Shown one piece after another: positions 17,117 through 26,030 of a DNA stretch of 64,000 nucleotides; the first letter of the stretch is position 1; the number at the start of each line of letters is the position of its first letter. The stretch lies in the IMG/VR virus record IMGVR_UViG_3300037502_002304, positions 26,012 through 90,011 of that record. One strand, given 5' to 3'. The notes under the pieces are model-generated. The model had not been told where the DNA came from. It did not search any database and worked only from the letters and a program-made list of their open reading frames with translations. Source of the stretch: a virus. The position numbers were made by a program, and so were the translations under genes.

Positions 17117-17987
17117 CTGAATCCTCCTCTTCTAAATAATTCTCTGCATTACTATTATATCTCTTATTATATTCATCTACAGAAAAAGCAATTCCTAAAT
17201 ATTTAGAAATAGCTCTTACATACCTTAAATGAGTTGTAGTACCTCTTTTCATTCCTGGTGCAGTATTAATTTCTAATACACGAGCTTCTCCTGTATTTGA
17301 ATTATATGCAATATCTACTGCACCAAATACTAATCCAAGAGCAGGAATAGCAGCTAATGCTACCTCTTTTACTATATCTGGAACTTCTATTCCCTTCCTA
17401 CAAAATGACCAACCTTTTTTAAAGTTTCTAATATATTTAGATTCTTCAGTAATAACTATATTCTTTTCTGCACGTCTACTGCTAGACATTTTCTTTTTCT
17501 GTACAGCATCTATTACTTCTCCATTAAATACATGAATCCTATACTCAGCATCATTTTCAAAATATTCTGTATATAATTTAGCATCTACTAACTCATCTTC
17601 AGTAGTAGCTAATACAATACCTTTACCTTCTTTACTAGATACTAAAGTTCTACAATAAATTATTTTACCATTTCTAATAGCTTTGGCTGCATCTTTCTTT
17701 TTTAGATAAAAAGTTACATGAGGTACATCACTTAACTCTAAGTTAATAAGAGTCTTAATTTTATTAGAAGCTAATGCTACATTTTCAGGTCTATTTATAA
17801 TAATTATATCAGCATTACCACGTCTTAAAGCAGGGGCATCTCCTGCATACCCCCAATTTAATACAACATGTCCAGTTCTTGGGATATAATTTCTATTTGG
17901 ATATATTCTTTTACATTTAAAATGTCTTGAAATAGCCTTAGAAGATAGACTATTCATTTTGTAAGGAAGAACTTTTAAATTTCTCAT
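17109..17987 (-). CDS. ATP-grasp ligase
   Basis: A 292-residue protein with ATP-grasp features: GHVVLNWGYAGD near residue 38, a substrate/nucleotide loop SSKEGKGIVLATTEDEL, an LYTEYFENDAEYRIHVFNGE strand pair, and RVLEINTAPGMK near residue 252 with the Glu and Asn that hold Mg-ATP. ATP-grasp enzymes form amide or peptide bonds through acyl-phosphates. It is the first gene of a stretch that also encodes two amidoligase-type enzymes, a class II glutamine amidotransferase and a gamma-glutamylcyclotransferase, which suggests one peptide-modifying pathway. The substrate is unknown. Confidence 0.8.
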   Translation of the reverse strand: MRNLKVLPYKMNSLSSKAISRHFKCKRIYPNRNYIPRTGHVVLNWGYAGDAPALRRGNADIIIINRPENVALASNKIKTLINLELSDVPHVTFYLKKKDAAKAIRNGKIIYCRTLVSSKEGKGIVLATTEDELVDAKLYTEYFENDAEYRIHVFNGEVIDAVQKKKMSSSRRAEKNIVITEESKYIRNFKKGWSFCRKGIEVPDIVKEVALAAIPALGLVFGAVDIAYNSNTGEARVLEINTAPGMKRGTTTHLRYVRAISKYLGIAFSVDEYNKRYNSNAENYLEEEDSDD

Positions 17988-18012
17988 AGTAGTTTATTTA
18001 AAAAGATTTAAC

Positions 18013-18390
18013 TTATTTATATATATTTAAATATACTAAACAAATTGCCATTCGAGATTTATTAGTGCTAGTATACTTTTTAACTTCAACCTTGTCATAA
18101 TAAGGTTTAAGTTTTTCTAATATAGTATCTAAATATTTTTCTCTAACATCAATTGCCATTATTTGTTTACCTACATACTCTTTGAGTAATGACATAATTT
18201 TGTCAATATACTCTTGTTTCCTGAGATTAACAAGTGATTCAATATTTCCTACAGTAAATAATTGACAATTTAATGTTGGATCTACTGTGACTAATATACT
18301 AACATAATTAGCATTTAAAAATATTATTTCTCCAATATAAGGAAAATATTTATGTTTCCATTCAAATACTATTTCTACATCTTGTGTCAT
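18013..18390 (-). CDS. Hypothetical protein, paralogue of 18407-18799
   Basis: About 125 residues from ATG 18390 (MTQDVEIVFEWKHK); the longer frame from 18426 overlaps the upstream gene by 20 nt. Its middle and C-terminal parts match the neighbouring gene: NCQLFTVG, GKQIMAIDVREKYLD and EVKKYTSTNKSRMAICLVYL line up with NCQLCSLG, GKNIVLIDIRQFYLD and NIKKYTSTNGSEMVLCLLYL. This is a tandem duplication. The family is not known to me; the alternating strand/helix pattern suggests a small alpha/beta fold. Confidence 0.65.
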   Translation of the reverse strand: MTQDVEIVFEWKHKYFPYIGEIIFLNANYVSILVTVDPTLNCQLFTVGNIESLVNLRKQEYIDKIMSLLKEYVGKQIMAIDVREKYLDTILEKLKPYYDKVEVKKYTSTNKSRMAICLVYLNIYK

Positions 18391-18406
18391 TTTAGTAATA
18401 TTTAAA

Positions 18407-18799
18407 TTATATAAGTTTTTCGTCACTTAAGTATAATAAACATAAAACCATTTCAGACCCATTAGTACTTGTATATTTCTTAATGTTTATTTTATTACAA
18501 TATGGCTGTACTAATTTCTCCATTTTATCTAAATAGAATTGTCTAATATCTATTAATACAATATTTTTACCAATATGATATTTAATTTTTTTAAAAATCT
18601 GTCTAACTATATCTGGAAATTCTTTTAATTCTAAAAGTTCTTCACTTCCTCCTAAAGAACATAATTGACAATTAAAAGTAGGAGAACTATATACTGTTAG
18701 AATAATATCGAAAAAAGGATCATGTTCTATAGTTATTTTTCCTGCACTAATTGGGCCAGTAACCCATTCAAATTTTACATTATTAATAGAATCTCTCAT
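18407..18799 (-). CDS. Hypothetical protein, paralogue of 18013-18390
   Basis: A 130-residue partner of the tandem duplication described for the neighbouring gene; both keep FEW near the N terminus, NCQL in the middle and KKYTSTN near the C terminus. The shared NCQL and YTSTN motifs are the best candidates for functional residues. It starts 2 nt before the stop side of ung in the same operon. Function unknown. Confidence 0.65.
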   Translation of the reverse strand: MRDSINNVKFEWVTGPISAGKITIEHDPFFDIILTVYSSPTFNCQLCSLGGSEELLELKEFPDIVRQIFKKIKYHIGKNIVLIDIRQFYLDKMEKLVQPYCNKINIKKYTSTNGSEMVLCLLYLSDEKLI

Positions 18800-18800
18800 A

Positions 18801-19484
18801 TTACAATAATTTTAATTCTTGATCATAATATTTTTTAACTAATCCTACTAAATTTTTAAAATCAAATTCCCATAATCTACCTTTTCTAGCAGCATATGAA
18901 GGATGTTCTGCTTCTAGAATGATATGAGCATTTGAGTTTATATATTGTTTATAATCCTGTGCATTCTTACCCCACAAACAGAATATTAATCCACTGTTAT
19001 ATTCTGATAGTCTTTTAAGCACTTCAATAGTAAACCATTTCCAATACTTAAAATGACTTTCTGGCTCACCTTTTTTCACAGTTAAAGCAGTATTATATAA
19101 AAATATACCTTGGTTAGCCCAATGTATTAAATCCTTTTTAAACTCTCCTTCATAATTAAAATCGTATTCTACACGTTCTTTTATTTTTCTGAGAGAAGGA
19201 CTTAATCCATTAGAAGATAAATCATTAGAGAAAGCTAATCCATTAGCTCTATTATTTGGATAAGGGTCTTGGCCTAATATAACTACTTTTAAATCATCAT
19301 AATTTGTTAATTTAAAGGCATTAAATACCTTATTTTTCTCTGGAAATATTAATCCTTTATTTACTTTATACTCTTTACTCAAAGAGTCTAAAATCTTATA
19401 AAAATCAGTAGATAGTAATATAGGACTTAACATCCTATACCAACTACCTACTAATTTTTGTGCAAATTCTTTACTAACTTTCAT
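18801..19484 (-). CDS. ung: Uracil-DNA glycosylase, family 1
   Basis: Removes uracil from DNA. The water-activating loop is VVILGQDPYPNNRANGLAFS near residue 69, where Asp is catalytic and the usual His after GQDPY is Pro. GIFLYNTALTV follows, and the Leu/His loop is EAEHPSYAARKG near residue 193 (canonical HPSP with Tyr at the last place). Length 227 is normal for UNG. Together with dUTPase it shows strict control of uracil in the phage DNA. Confidence 0.92.
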   Translation of the reverse strand: MKVSKEFAQKLVGSWYRMLSPILLSTDFYKILDSLSKEYKVNKGLIFPEKNKVFNAFKLTNYDDLKVVILGQDPYPNNRANGLAFSNDLSSNGLSPSLRKIKERVEYDFNYEGEFKKDLIHWANQGIFLYNTALTVKKGEPESHFKYWKWFTIEVLKRLSEYNSGLIFCLWGKNAQDYKQYINSNAHIILEAEHPSYAARKGRLWEFDFKNLVGLVKKYYDQELKLL

Positions 19485-20909
19485 TCATACTATTTCTTTT
19501 ATTGGAAAATTAAAATTATTTAAATTGTCGCATTTAACATCTAATACTCCTATAAAATCATGATATTTACTTTGATACATATTCATAAGATCTTTTCTAT
19601 ACTTTATATAAGCTTTTAAGAACTTATTAAGCATTTTATCTTTATAAATAGTATCTATAATAGAGTTAAGAGTAATATTTTTATTAAAAGGATTTTCATC
19701 TTTAACTCTAAAAGCATATTCTACAATAGCACTGGTAATAAATATCCAAGCAGCTATCTTATCTTTATTAAAAGTACTGTTATGAATTCTAAATTCTACA
19801 GTACCACTACCAGCAAAAGCATAATGATTTAAATTACATATATAATATCTAGAATTAACAGCCCATTTATGCTCATTATATGCATCTATAGGATGGCTCA
19901 TTCCTATATGAAAAGAATCTAAATCTACATTATCAGATGATAGAAATAAAACTATATTTTCTAGATCATGTTCAAAATCATCATAAGTTATTAGATTTTT
20001 ATTTAATGGTTGACAATAATTCTTACCAGTACTTTTAAATAAAGCTGTCCTTTTTAATAATAAAGGAAACATTTTATATATTTCATCCTGAACTGTACAT
20101 ACTGTTCTATAAAGAGATACTAACATTTCATCAGAGCGGGAATAACCTCCTATATGGACATGTAAACTTTCATCTACACTTCTAGAACAGTACTTATTCA
20201 ATAGTTCAGAATGAGTTTTAATAGCTGGAAATACAACATTTTTGTCTAGAATTACAGTAGCATATTCAAAAGAAATACCTCTAGACTTTCTGAGACTACC
20301 ATCTTTTACTGGTATTAATCCATTAATTAAACATTTATTTTCAGGGATTTTACCTGCATATGTTTCATATTCTAACCCCACAGTAACATTATCTGGTAAA
20401 AATTTCCAGAAATGCTTTACTTTAGGTGGATTAAAGTGTTTATTAAAACTGTTGGTAAAACCTTGCAATAATCTATCTGCACTATAATCAAAGGGGAAAT
20501 TATAACTTCCCCCTAAAGTTGGTCTATAGAACTTTTTATTTGCTTTATTTTTACGAACAAATATACCAGTTCTTATATCTTCTACATATTTACCACTTTT
20601 TAATAAAACACTTTCATCATAAAAAATTCCTTCTGAAGGTATAGCAACACTTTTTATAGGATCAAATTTAAAATGAGCATAAACAGGTTTATCCTTCTTG
20701 TAATCAACTATACCTTTTACATGTGCTGCACTCTTTAATACATAATTCTTTACATCATAATCATACACTACTAAATTACTATCAATTCGATAATATCGGC
20801 CGTTAGGCATTTTAAAGCACTGACGACCGATTTCATAATACTTACCATTATATTTTCTACAATTATCTTTAGGTGCAAGTGTACCATCAAAAGTTTCTAC
20901 CATTTCCAT
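19485..20909 (-). CDS. Amidoligase (GS-like COOH-NH2 ligase, Amidoligase_2 type)
   Basis: A 474-residue protein. An N-terminal part of about 160 residues of unknown function is followed by a glutamine-synthetase-like amidoligase domain: VTVGLEYETYAG near residue 190 (metal Glu pair), PVKDGSLR, ISFEYAT, SLHVHIGG (metal His), WAVNSRYYICNLNHYAFAG and GTVEFRIHNSTFN near residue 390. These match the amidoligase family described by comparative genomics as making amide bonds in peptides or proteins. It starts 2 nt after the glutamine amidotransferase gene, so the two are almost surely coexpressed. Substrate unknown. Confidence 0.82.
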   Translation of the reverse strand: MEMVETFDGTLAPKDNCRKYNGKYYEIGRQCFKMPNGRYYRIDSNLVVYDYDVKNYVLKSAAHVKGIVDYKKDKPVYAHFKFDPIKSVAIPSEGIFYDESVLLKSGKYVEDIRTGIFVRKNKANKKFYRPTLGGSYNFPFDYSADRLLQGFTNSFNKHFNPPKVKHFWKFLPDNVTVGLEYETYAGKIPENKCLINGLIPVKDGSLRKSRGISFEYATVILDKNVVFPAIKTHSELLNKYCSRSVDESLHVHIGGYSRSDEMLVSLYRTVCTVQDEIYKMFPLLLKRTALFKSTGKNYCQPLNKNLITYDDFEHDLENIVLFLSSDNVDLDSFHIGMSHPIDAYNEHKWAVNSRYYICNLNHYAFAGSGTVEFRIHNSTFNKDKIAAWIFITSAIVEYAFRVKDENPFNKNITLNSIIDTIYKDKMLNKFLKAYIKYRKDLMNMYQSKYHDFIGVLDVKCDNLNNFNFPIKEIV

Positions 20910-20911
20910 AG

Positions 20912-22741
20912 TTATCCTATTTCTGAAAGTTGTTCTTTAAAATTATTTAACAATTCAATAGTATCTTCAGCTAATTTAACTCCTGGATAAACATATAAAT
21001 CATCTATAGTATCATCTATAAAAGACACTACATTAACTATTTCTTTAGCAATTTCTTTCCTAGTCAATTCATCTTCCATACTATCTAAATAGTCATTATT
21101 ATCCTTTTCAGTAGAATAATCTGATCCTAATATAGCTTCTTTCTTTTCTTCATCGGAACTATTGAAAACCTCTTCATAATATTTTTCTGCAACATCTTCA
21201 TCTCTACTACAATCATATTCTAAAGCTTTATTAAAATCATCAAAATCTTCAGGATAATATTGTCCTTCATTTTCAGTAACAGTTCTATAATCTGCTACTG
21301 TAGCTACTGATTCTCTACCACCCCTAATAAGTTTAGAGACTTTACTAAATACAGGATATAACATTCCATTATAAACTATTCTTTCACCAATAATTGGATT
21401 CCATTCATAATATTTATTGTCTCTAAGATCTAATACAGGATGTAAAGCTATTTTAATTACTTTTTCTGCAAGAAATCTATTCTTCACTTCATCAGTATAA
21501 AACTTTTTATACTTCTTATTATATTTACGAAAACTTTTATGGTCTTTAACCATAATCCCATCTATAAAGTAATATACTTTATGATATGAAGAATTAGCTA
21601 AATCATTAGGTACAATATATCCTAAAGAATTTACGTGATAAATACCATGAACTATTTTATCTTTAATTTTATACCTACCATTTACAAATACTATTCTATT
21701 GTCTTCTAAACTAATTTTATCATCAGCAGAAGGTAAAGCTTTATTAGTAGAATTACTTTGAATTGTAGTACTCTGAGTGTTTTTACTCTTATACCTCATA
21801 TTCCAGTTAGAATATCCACCATAATTATTATACCAATAGTCATCATAGTCATAACTATGGTTATAATTAAGAAAGCCATTGCCTTGGATATTCTTTCTAG
21901 TTATATGAAAATCATCTACTAACTTACCTTCTTTAAAAGTTAATACAGTATTAGCTTCTATTTCTTCAATATTTGGCTCAGCTTCTTCTGAAATTACATA
22001 TAATGAATTTTCTACTGAAGAAAACCAAATATTATTTCTTCCTTCATAAATATATAATGGCCGCTCTTCTTCATTATCGTTAGAATATTTATTCATAGGA
22101 CTTTCACCTCTAAATAATTTCAAAGTACTGTCCCTGAAATCATACCAAGCTAATGCAGCCCCTCCTTGATATTCTTCTAAAATAGAATAATCTTTCTTTA
22201 CAAGTAACGTCCATAATAATACTTGAGAATCATTAGGGGCATGTTCAATTTTCTTACCCTTATCGTAATAAACTAATTTTTCAGGAACATTATATTTCTT
22301 CATAAGTTCCTCTTTATTATAAAGAGTACCATTATGAAGTCCCATTCCTATGATATTATCATTCTCATCCCTAATAGCAAAGGGTTGAGTATATTCAATA
22401 CCCATAGTTAATTTAGCATTTGCAGAAGTTTTTCTAGTATGACCAAATATAGTTGTCTCATTTTCAATATCAGGGTTTAATCTATAAACAACTATATCAG
22501 TATATTTTTTGATAGGGCTAGAATTAAAATGTTCATAATATTTTCCTATCATTCTTCCTGCAGCATCACCACCTCTGGGATCATTCATAATACCAAGGAT
22601 ATTAAACTTATCCCATTTAAATTTTTTATTAGTCTTACCATGAAATCCCCAGATACCACAATTAAGAGTATCATAATTAGGTTTGAAGAAATAAGTTATA
22701 ATCAAATGAACTAACAATGCTACTAAAATAATATTTACCAT
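20912..22741 (-). CDS. Class II glutamine amidotransferase fusion protein with N-terminal membrane segment
   Basis: A 609-residue protein. Residues 3-18 are a hydrophobic helix (NIILVALLVHLIITYF). At residue 28 the class II amidotransferase domain begins, NCGIWGFHGK; its Cys must become the N terminus to act as nucleophile, so cleavage of a 27-residue leader is needed. Other amidotransferase segments are NDPRGGDAAG, GHTRKTSA, GLHNGTLYNKEEL and NDSQVLLWTLL. Residues 300-600 are an unassigned, acidic region with many Tyr. The domain would release ammonia from glutamine for the neighbouring amidoligases. No downstream ATG places the Cys second, so the leader is not a start-site error. Confidence 0.8.
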   Translation of the reverse strand: MVNIILVALLVHLIITYFFKPNYDTLNCGIWGFHGKTNKKFKWDKFNILGIMNDPRGGDAAGRMIGKYYEHFNSSPIKKYTDIVVYRLNPDIENETTIFGHTRKTSANAKLTMGIEYTQPFAIRDENDNIIGMGLHNGTLYNKEELMKKYNVPEKLVYYDKGKKIEHAPNDSQVLLWTLLVKKDYSILEEYQGGAALAWYDFRDSTLKLFRGESPMNKYSNDNEEERPLYIYEGRNNIWFSSVENSLYVISEEAEPNIEEIEANTVLTFKEGKLVDDFHITRKNIQGNGFLNYNHSYDYDDYWYNNYGGYSNWNMRYKSKNTQSTTIQSNSTNKALPSADDKISLEDNRIVFVNGRYKIKDKIVHGIYHVNSLGYIVPNDLANSSYHKVYYFIDGIMVKDHKSFRKYNKKYKKFYTDEVKNRFLAEKVIKIALHPVLDLRDNKYYEWNPIIGERIVYNGMLYPVFSKVSKLIRGGRESVATVADYRTVTENEGQYYPEDFDDFNKALEYDCSRDEDVAEKYYEEVFNSSDEEKKEAILGSDYSTEKDNNDYLDSMEDELTRKEIAKEIVNVVSFIDDTIDDLYVYPGVKLAEDTIELLNNFKEQLSEIG

Positions 22742-22753
22742 AATTTAAAGATT

Positions 22754-23602
22754 TTAATAATTTACACTTTTTAATTTCCTATAAACATGAGTATTTCTAA
22801 GACTACCTGAAAATCCATTAGAAGGTGGTATTTGTTCTACTAAATCTATACCTAGAAAATCATAATCTTCATAAGAAGGTTTCTTAAGAGACTCTAGTTT
22901 TTCACAATTTTCAGCAGAAGAACAATATTCTACTACTTTTTGTACTTGGTTATAAATCCAGAAAGTATATGCTGGATTTCCAAAATATCCACCTAAAGTA
23001 CGGAATTCAATTCCATAAGGTGTAGGTCTAAATGCTCCATATGCACCATAATTTTCTCTACGTTGTTTAGTATATGATACTATATCTGAAGGTAAACTAA
23101 CAAAATAATCATATGCTCTTGCTAGATACAGATTCATAATCATAGGGTCTACATTATCATCTAATACATCATAACCTAGATGAATATGAGTTCCTACAGG
23201 TCTGTAAAGAGAATCTCCTAATTTAGGTGATTGCTTAGAACATTTTTCCCAAGCATCTATATAACTGCTACATCCAAATTCTTGACCATCTTTTGTATAA
23301 ATAAACCTTTTATCAAATTTAGCTATATCTACAAAATCTATATGAGCTCCAGGTTTTTTAGTTTCAAGCAAAAGATTAATCATAGTAATTAAGTAGCTCA
23401 TATTACTGTAAAATGAGTCTTCAGTACTAGATGGTGGGATATTTCCTTCTATTAAGAGATTATCTTTTAATACAGCAAAACCATTTCCTTTATCTTCTGG
23501 ATTTTGTTTAGTACCTTCAATAAACATAAAAGAAGGTAAATATTTATTTTTATATCTGATTACAAATTCAGGATCTGCACCGATAGTTTTAAATTCTAAC
23601 AT
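22754..23602 (-). CDS. COOH-NH2 ligase, phiEco32-like type 2 (amidoligase)
   Basis: A 282-residue protein with the GADPEF opening near residue 8 that marks phage COOH-NH2 ligases (GS fold). Further family-like segments are LIEGNIPPSSTEDSFY, GTHIHLGYDV near residue 138 (metal His), and GIEFRTLGGYFGNP near residue 198. It is a second, distinct amide-forming enzyme beside the 474-residue amidoligase. The pair, with the amidotransferase between them, indicates a multi-step modification rather than one activity. Substrate unknown. Confidence 0.8.
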   Translation of the reverse strand: MLEFKTIGADPEFVIRYKNKYLPSFMFIEGTKQNPEDKGNGFAVLKDNLLIEGNIPPSSTEDSFYSNMSYLITMINLLLETKKPGAHIDFVDIAKFDKRFIYTKDGQEFGCSSYIDAWEKCSKQSPKLGDSLYRPVGTHIHLGYDVLDDNVDPMIMNLYLARAYDYFVSLPSDIVSYTKQRRENYGAYGAFRPTPYGIEFRTLGGYFGNPAYTFWIYNQVQKVVEYCSSAENCEKLESLKKPSYEDYDFLGIDLVEQIPPSNGFSGSLRNTHVYRKLKSVNY

Positions 23603-23633
23603 AGTTATATATTTTAAAGGTTATTTAAAATTA

Positions 23634-23987
23634 TTAGTCAAAATTAGGTTCTTCCCAAATACCAGTTTCAACTAGTAAATCATAGTTAGGATTAAGTTCC
23701 ATGTTATATACATAAATAATAGCTTTACCATATTTAGTATCTACTATCTGTTTATCATATAACTGAGGATAACCTTCTAATCTATCTAAAGCATCCAGAC
23801 CCTCTTGGTTATCTACATCATAGACTTCGATAGATATACTACCATCTCCTGGTTTAATTCCAGGAAAGGCTCCTAAATTATACATATCAAAGCCTTTAAT
23901 TCTATCTGTACCTAGATATTTATAAGGCCTAATCAATTCGTGATTGTAGAATCCCCTTTTTAATGAACCATAAACTGCTACTAACAT
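23634..23987 (-). CDS. Gamma-glutamylcyclotransferase-like (AIG2/BtrG) protein
   Basis: A 117-residue GGCT-fold protein. The N-terminal VAVYGSLKRGFYNHEL is the YGSL loop that binds the gamma-glutamyl group; IEVYDVDNQEGLDALDRLEGYP carries the expected acidic catalytic position, and KAIIYVYN closes the domain. It cleaves gamma-glutamyl amines with 5-oxoproline formation. Next to two amidoligases and an amidotransferase, it suggests that a gamma-glutamyl group is added and later removed, as in butirosin biosynthesis; this analogy is inference. Confidence 0.85.
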   Translation of the reverse strand: MLVAVYGSLKRGFYNHELIRPYKYLGTDRIKGFDMYNLGAFPGIKPGDGSISIEVYDVDNQEGLDALDRLEGYPQLYDKQIVDTKYGKAIIYVYNMELNPNYDLLVETGIWEEPNFD

Positions 23988-24005
23988 AATTATAAATTTT
24001 AATTA

Positions 24006-24500
24006 TTAACTATTAAAAACAATTCTTCTTGTGAAAAAATTTTCATTTAAAGGAATATCATTTAAAGTAAACTTCTTACTTTTTAAAGCTAATTTTACTA
24101 TTTGACCAAAGCTAGGACCATGTTTTAAATAATCTTTATTTAAATATACACTACTATAGTCGCCAGAATTTATAAAACTTGTTATACCACTATATCCGTA
24201 TGGATCATGTGTGATTGTTAATTTTTTAATTTCATCACAATAATATATACGAATATTAGAATTCCTTTTATCTAATAACATTCTAGCTAATTCTCCTTTG
24301 GTAATAGTTTTAAATTTAGACTTCATTAACCAATAAATATCCATAAAACTCCTACCTTTTGTAGGATAACATTGAATACGATCATTATCTACATAATAAG
24401 TAGCTTTAAAATATCTGTCTGATTCATTAGGAAAAAAACTAAATAAATATTCTTTTTTAGTTTTAATATCTTTACCTTCCTTATAATATATTTTTCTCAT
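24006..24500 (-). CDS. Hypothetical protein, paralogue of 24513-25001
   Basis: A 164-residue protein that lines up along its length with the adjacent gene: FSFFPNE, TYYVDNDRIQCY, GRSFMDIYWLMKSKFKT, LARMLLDKRNSNIRIYYCD and YGYSGITSFINS are matched by LKLLPNE, TYYSDTNRLQCY, ARSFRELFWLFKTRFKT, LAKILLDKRHSNIRMYYCD and HGYSAIPSFINA. This is a second tandem duplication in the region. No family recognised. It is likely cotranscribed with the primase upstream. Confidence 0.65.
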   Translation of the reverse strand: MRKIYYKEGKDIKTKKEYLFSFFPNESDRYFKATYYVDNDRIQCYPTKGRSFMDIYWLMKSKFKTITKGELARMLLDKRNSNIRIYYCDEIKKLTITHDPYGYSGITSFINSGDYSSVYLNKDYLKHGPSFGQIVKLALKSKKFTLNDIPLNENFFTRRIVFNS

Positions 24501-24512
24501 GATTATTAAATA

Positions 24513-25001
24513 TTAAAATACATCTGGATTCAAATTAATATCATCATAAGTAAAATCTTTATTTTGTAATGCCAATTGTAACACATCTTCAAAAGTTTCT
24601 CCATATTCATGAAAATACTCATCTAAATGCATAGAATATTCATGTCCTTCTGCATTTATAAAACTCGGAATAGCTGAATACCCATGATTAGTAGTTACCA
24701 TTAACATTTCAACATCATCACAATAATACATTCTTATATTAGAATGTCTTTTATCTAGTAAAATTTTAGCTAATTCTTTTCTAGTAGCTGTTTTAAATCT
24801 GGTTTTAAATAGCCAGAATAATTCCCTAAAACTTCTTGCTGCTTTTCGGTAGCATTGTAACCTATTTGTATCTGAATAATAAGTTTCAGGAAAAAAACCT
24901 CTATTTTCATTTGGCAGAAGTTTTAAAATAAACTCTTTTTTTGAACGAGCCTTTATATTTTTGCAATAAATCCTTTCTATTGGATAATCTTTTTCACTCA
25001 T
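24513..25001 (-). CDS. Hypothetical protein, paralogue of 24006-24500
   Basis: A 162-residue member of the tandem pair. Shared invariant features are a Cys in the QCY motif, the RSF..L/..WL helix, DKR(H/N)SNIR and a CD pair. It overlaps the primase gene by 4 nt (ATGA), pointing to translation coupled to replication genes. Function unknown. Confidence 0.65.
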   Translation of the reverse strand: MSEKDYPIERIYCKNIKARSKKEFILKLLPNENRGFFPETYYSDTNRLQCYRKAARSFRELFWLFKTRFKTATRKELAKILLDKRHSNIRMYYCDDVEMLMVTTNHGYSAIPSFINAEGHEYSMHLDEYFHEYGETFEDVLQLALQNKDFTYDDINLNPDVF

Positions 25002-26017
25002 AATCCTATTTCTTTTAATTGTTCTTTAATTAATTTTAAAGACTCCTCTTTACCGTTAAAATAATAATAATCAGAAATATCCTTTAGCATACTTCCAGTA
25101 TTAATATAAGGAATATTAAATTTTTCCTCTAATTTTTTAGAGAATTTTATACCAGCATCATCAAAATCATAGAATGTAACTATATGATTAAATCTACTTT
25201 TAAATTCTTTAATCAAAGAATCTTTAAACTCATAGTTTTCTGATTGAGGTGCAACAAAATTATAACCTAAATCATGCAAGCACATTCCATCTTTTAATGA
25301 TGAGGCTATGAATAATAATTCTCCTTTTTCTGGAAGTTGTTCGTAACCACTTAATGTATTCGGTAAAAAGCCACTAATCCATTTTAAAACTTTACTTTCT
25401 GGTTGATAAACTTTAAATCTAATTACATTGTTTTTATTCTCTACATAAGCATATGCTAAAGGATCTGCTTTAATTACATCATCATTAATAAATATATATA
25501 GTAGAGGTCTAACCCGATACTTTTTTAAAGTATCTAGGCTTACTCCATATGATTTCCAATACTCCACATCTCTCCTACGCCACTCTCTACTTTTAATATT
25601 TAAAGAAAAGTGCTTCTCTAATTTTTTATAATCAATATTTTTATGAACTTTAGGATTTTTACTAGAACTTCTAGTTCTTATAGTATCTATATAAAATTTA
25701 TCTTGTAGGTTAAAATCTACTATTATTTGTTCAAGAGCTTCTCTATAATTTAAATGAAATAAGTTCTTTACAAAATGAATAGAATCCCCTTTATCTCCTG
25801 TAGCTAAATCATGATAAAGTATCTTATTTGAATATTTTCTAGAAGTATAAACAGAAAATGAAGGGTGGTTGTCTTTTCTTAATGGTGAATGATTTACACC
25901 ATTTATAGTTACTTCAGGAAAGTAATATTTAAATATATCATAATCACTTATGAACTTATAAATATTTTCTTCACTAACTTGTAATTTAGGATTAAATCTT
26001 TCATCTCTTAAATCCAT
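24998..26017 (-). CDS. DNA primase (DnaG/Toprim type)
   Basis: A 339-residue primase. The N-terminal part follows the CHC2 pattern (NHSPLRKDNHPSFSVY ... LYHDLATGDKGDSIHFV) but lacks the zinc-binding cysteines. The C-terminal Toprim part has LLFIASSLKDGMCL (in place of the usual Glu-bearing strand) and VTFYDFDDAGIKFSKKL with the D-x-D metal site near residue 265. No helicase domain is fused; the DnaB-like helicase is at 27602-28732. Loss of the zinc ligands is a notable deviation, although related phage primases also lack them. Confidence 0.75.
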   Translation of the reverse strand: MDLRDERFNPKLQVSEENIYKFISDYDIFKYYFPEVTINGVNHSPLRKDNHPSFSVYTSRKYSNKILYHDLATGDKGDSIHFVKNLFHLNYREALEQIIVDFNLQDKFYIDTIRTRSSSKNPKVHKNIDYKKLEKHFSLNIKSREWRRRDVEYWKSYGVSLDTLKKYRVRPLLYIFINDDVIKADPLAYAYVENKNNVIRFKVYQPESKVLKWISGFLPNTLSGYEQLPEKGELLFIASSLKDGMCLHDLGYNFVAPQSENYEFKDSLIKEFKSRFNHIVTFYDFDDAGIKFSKKLEEKFNIPYINTGSMLKDISDYYYFNGKEESLKLIKEQLKEIGL

Positions 26018-26030
26018 AGTTATAGTAAAT

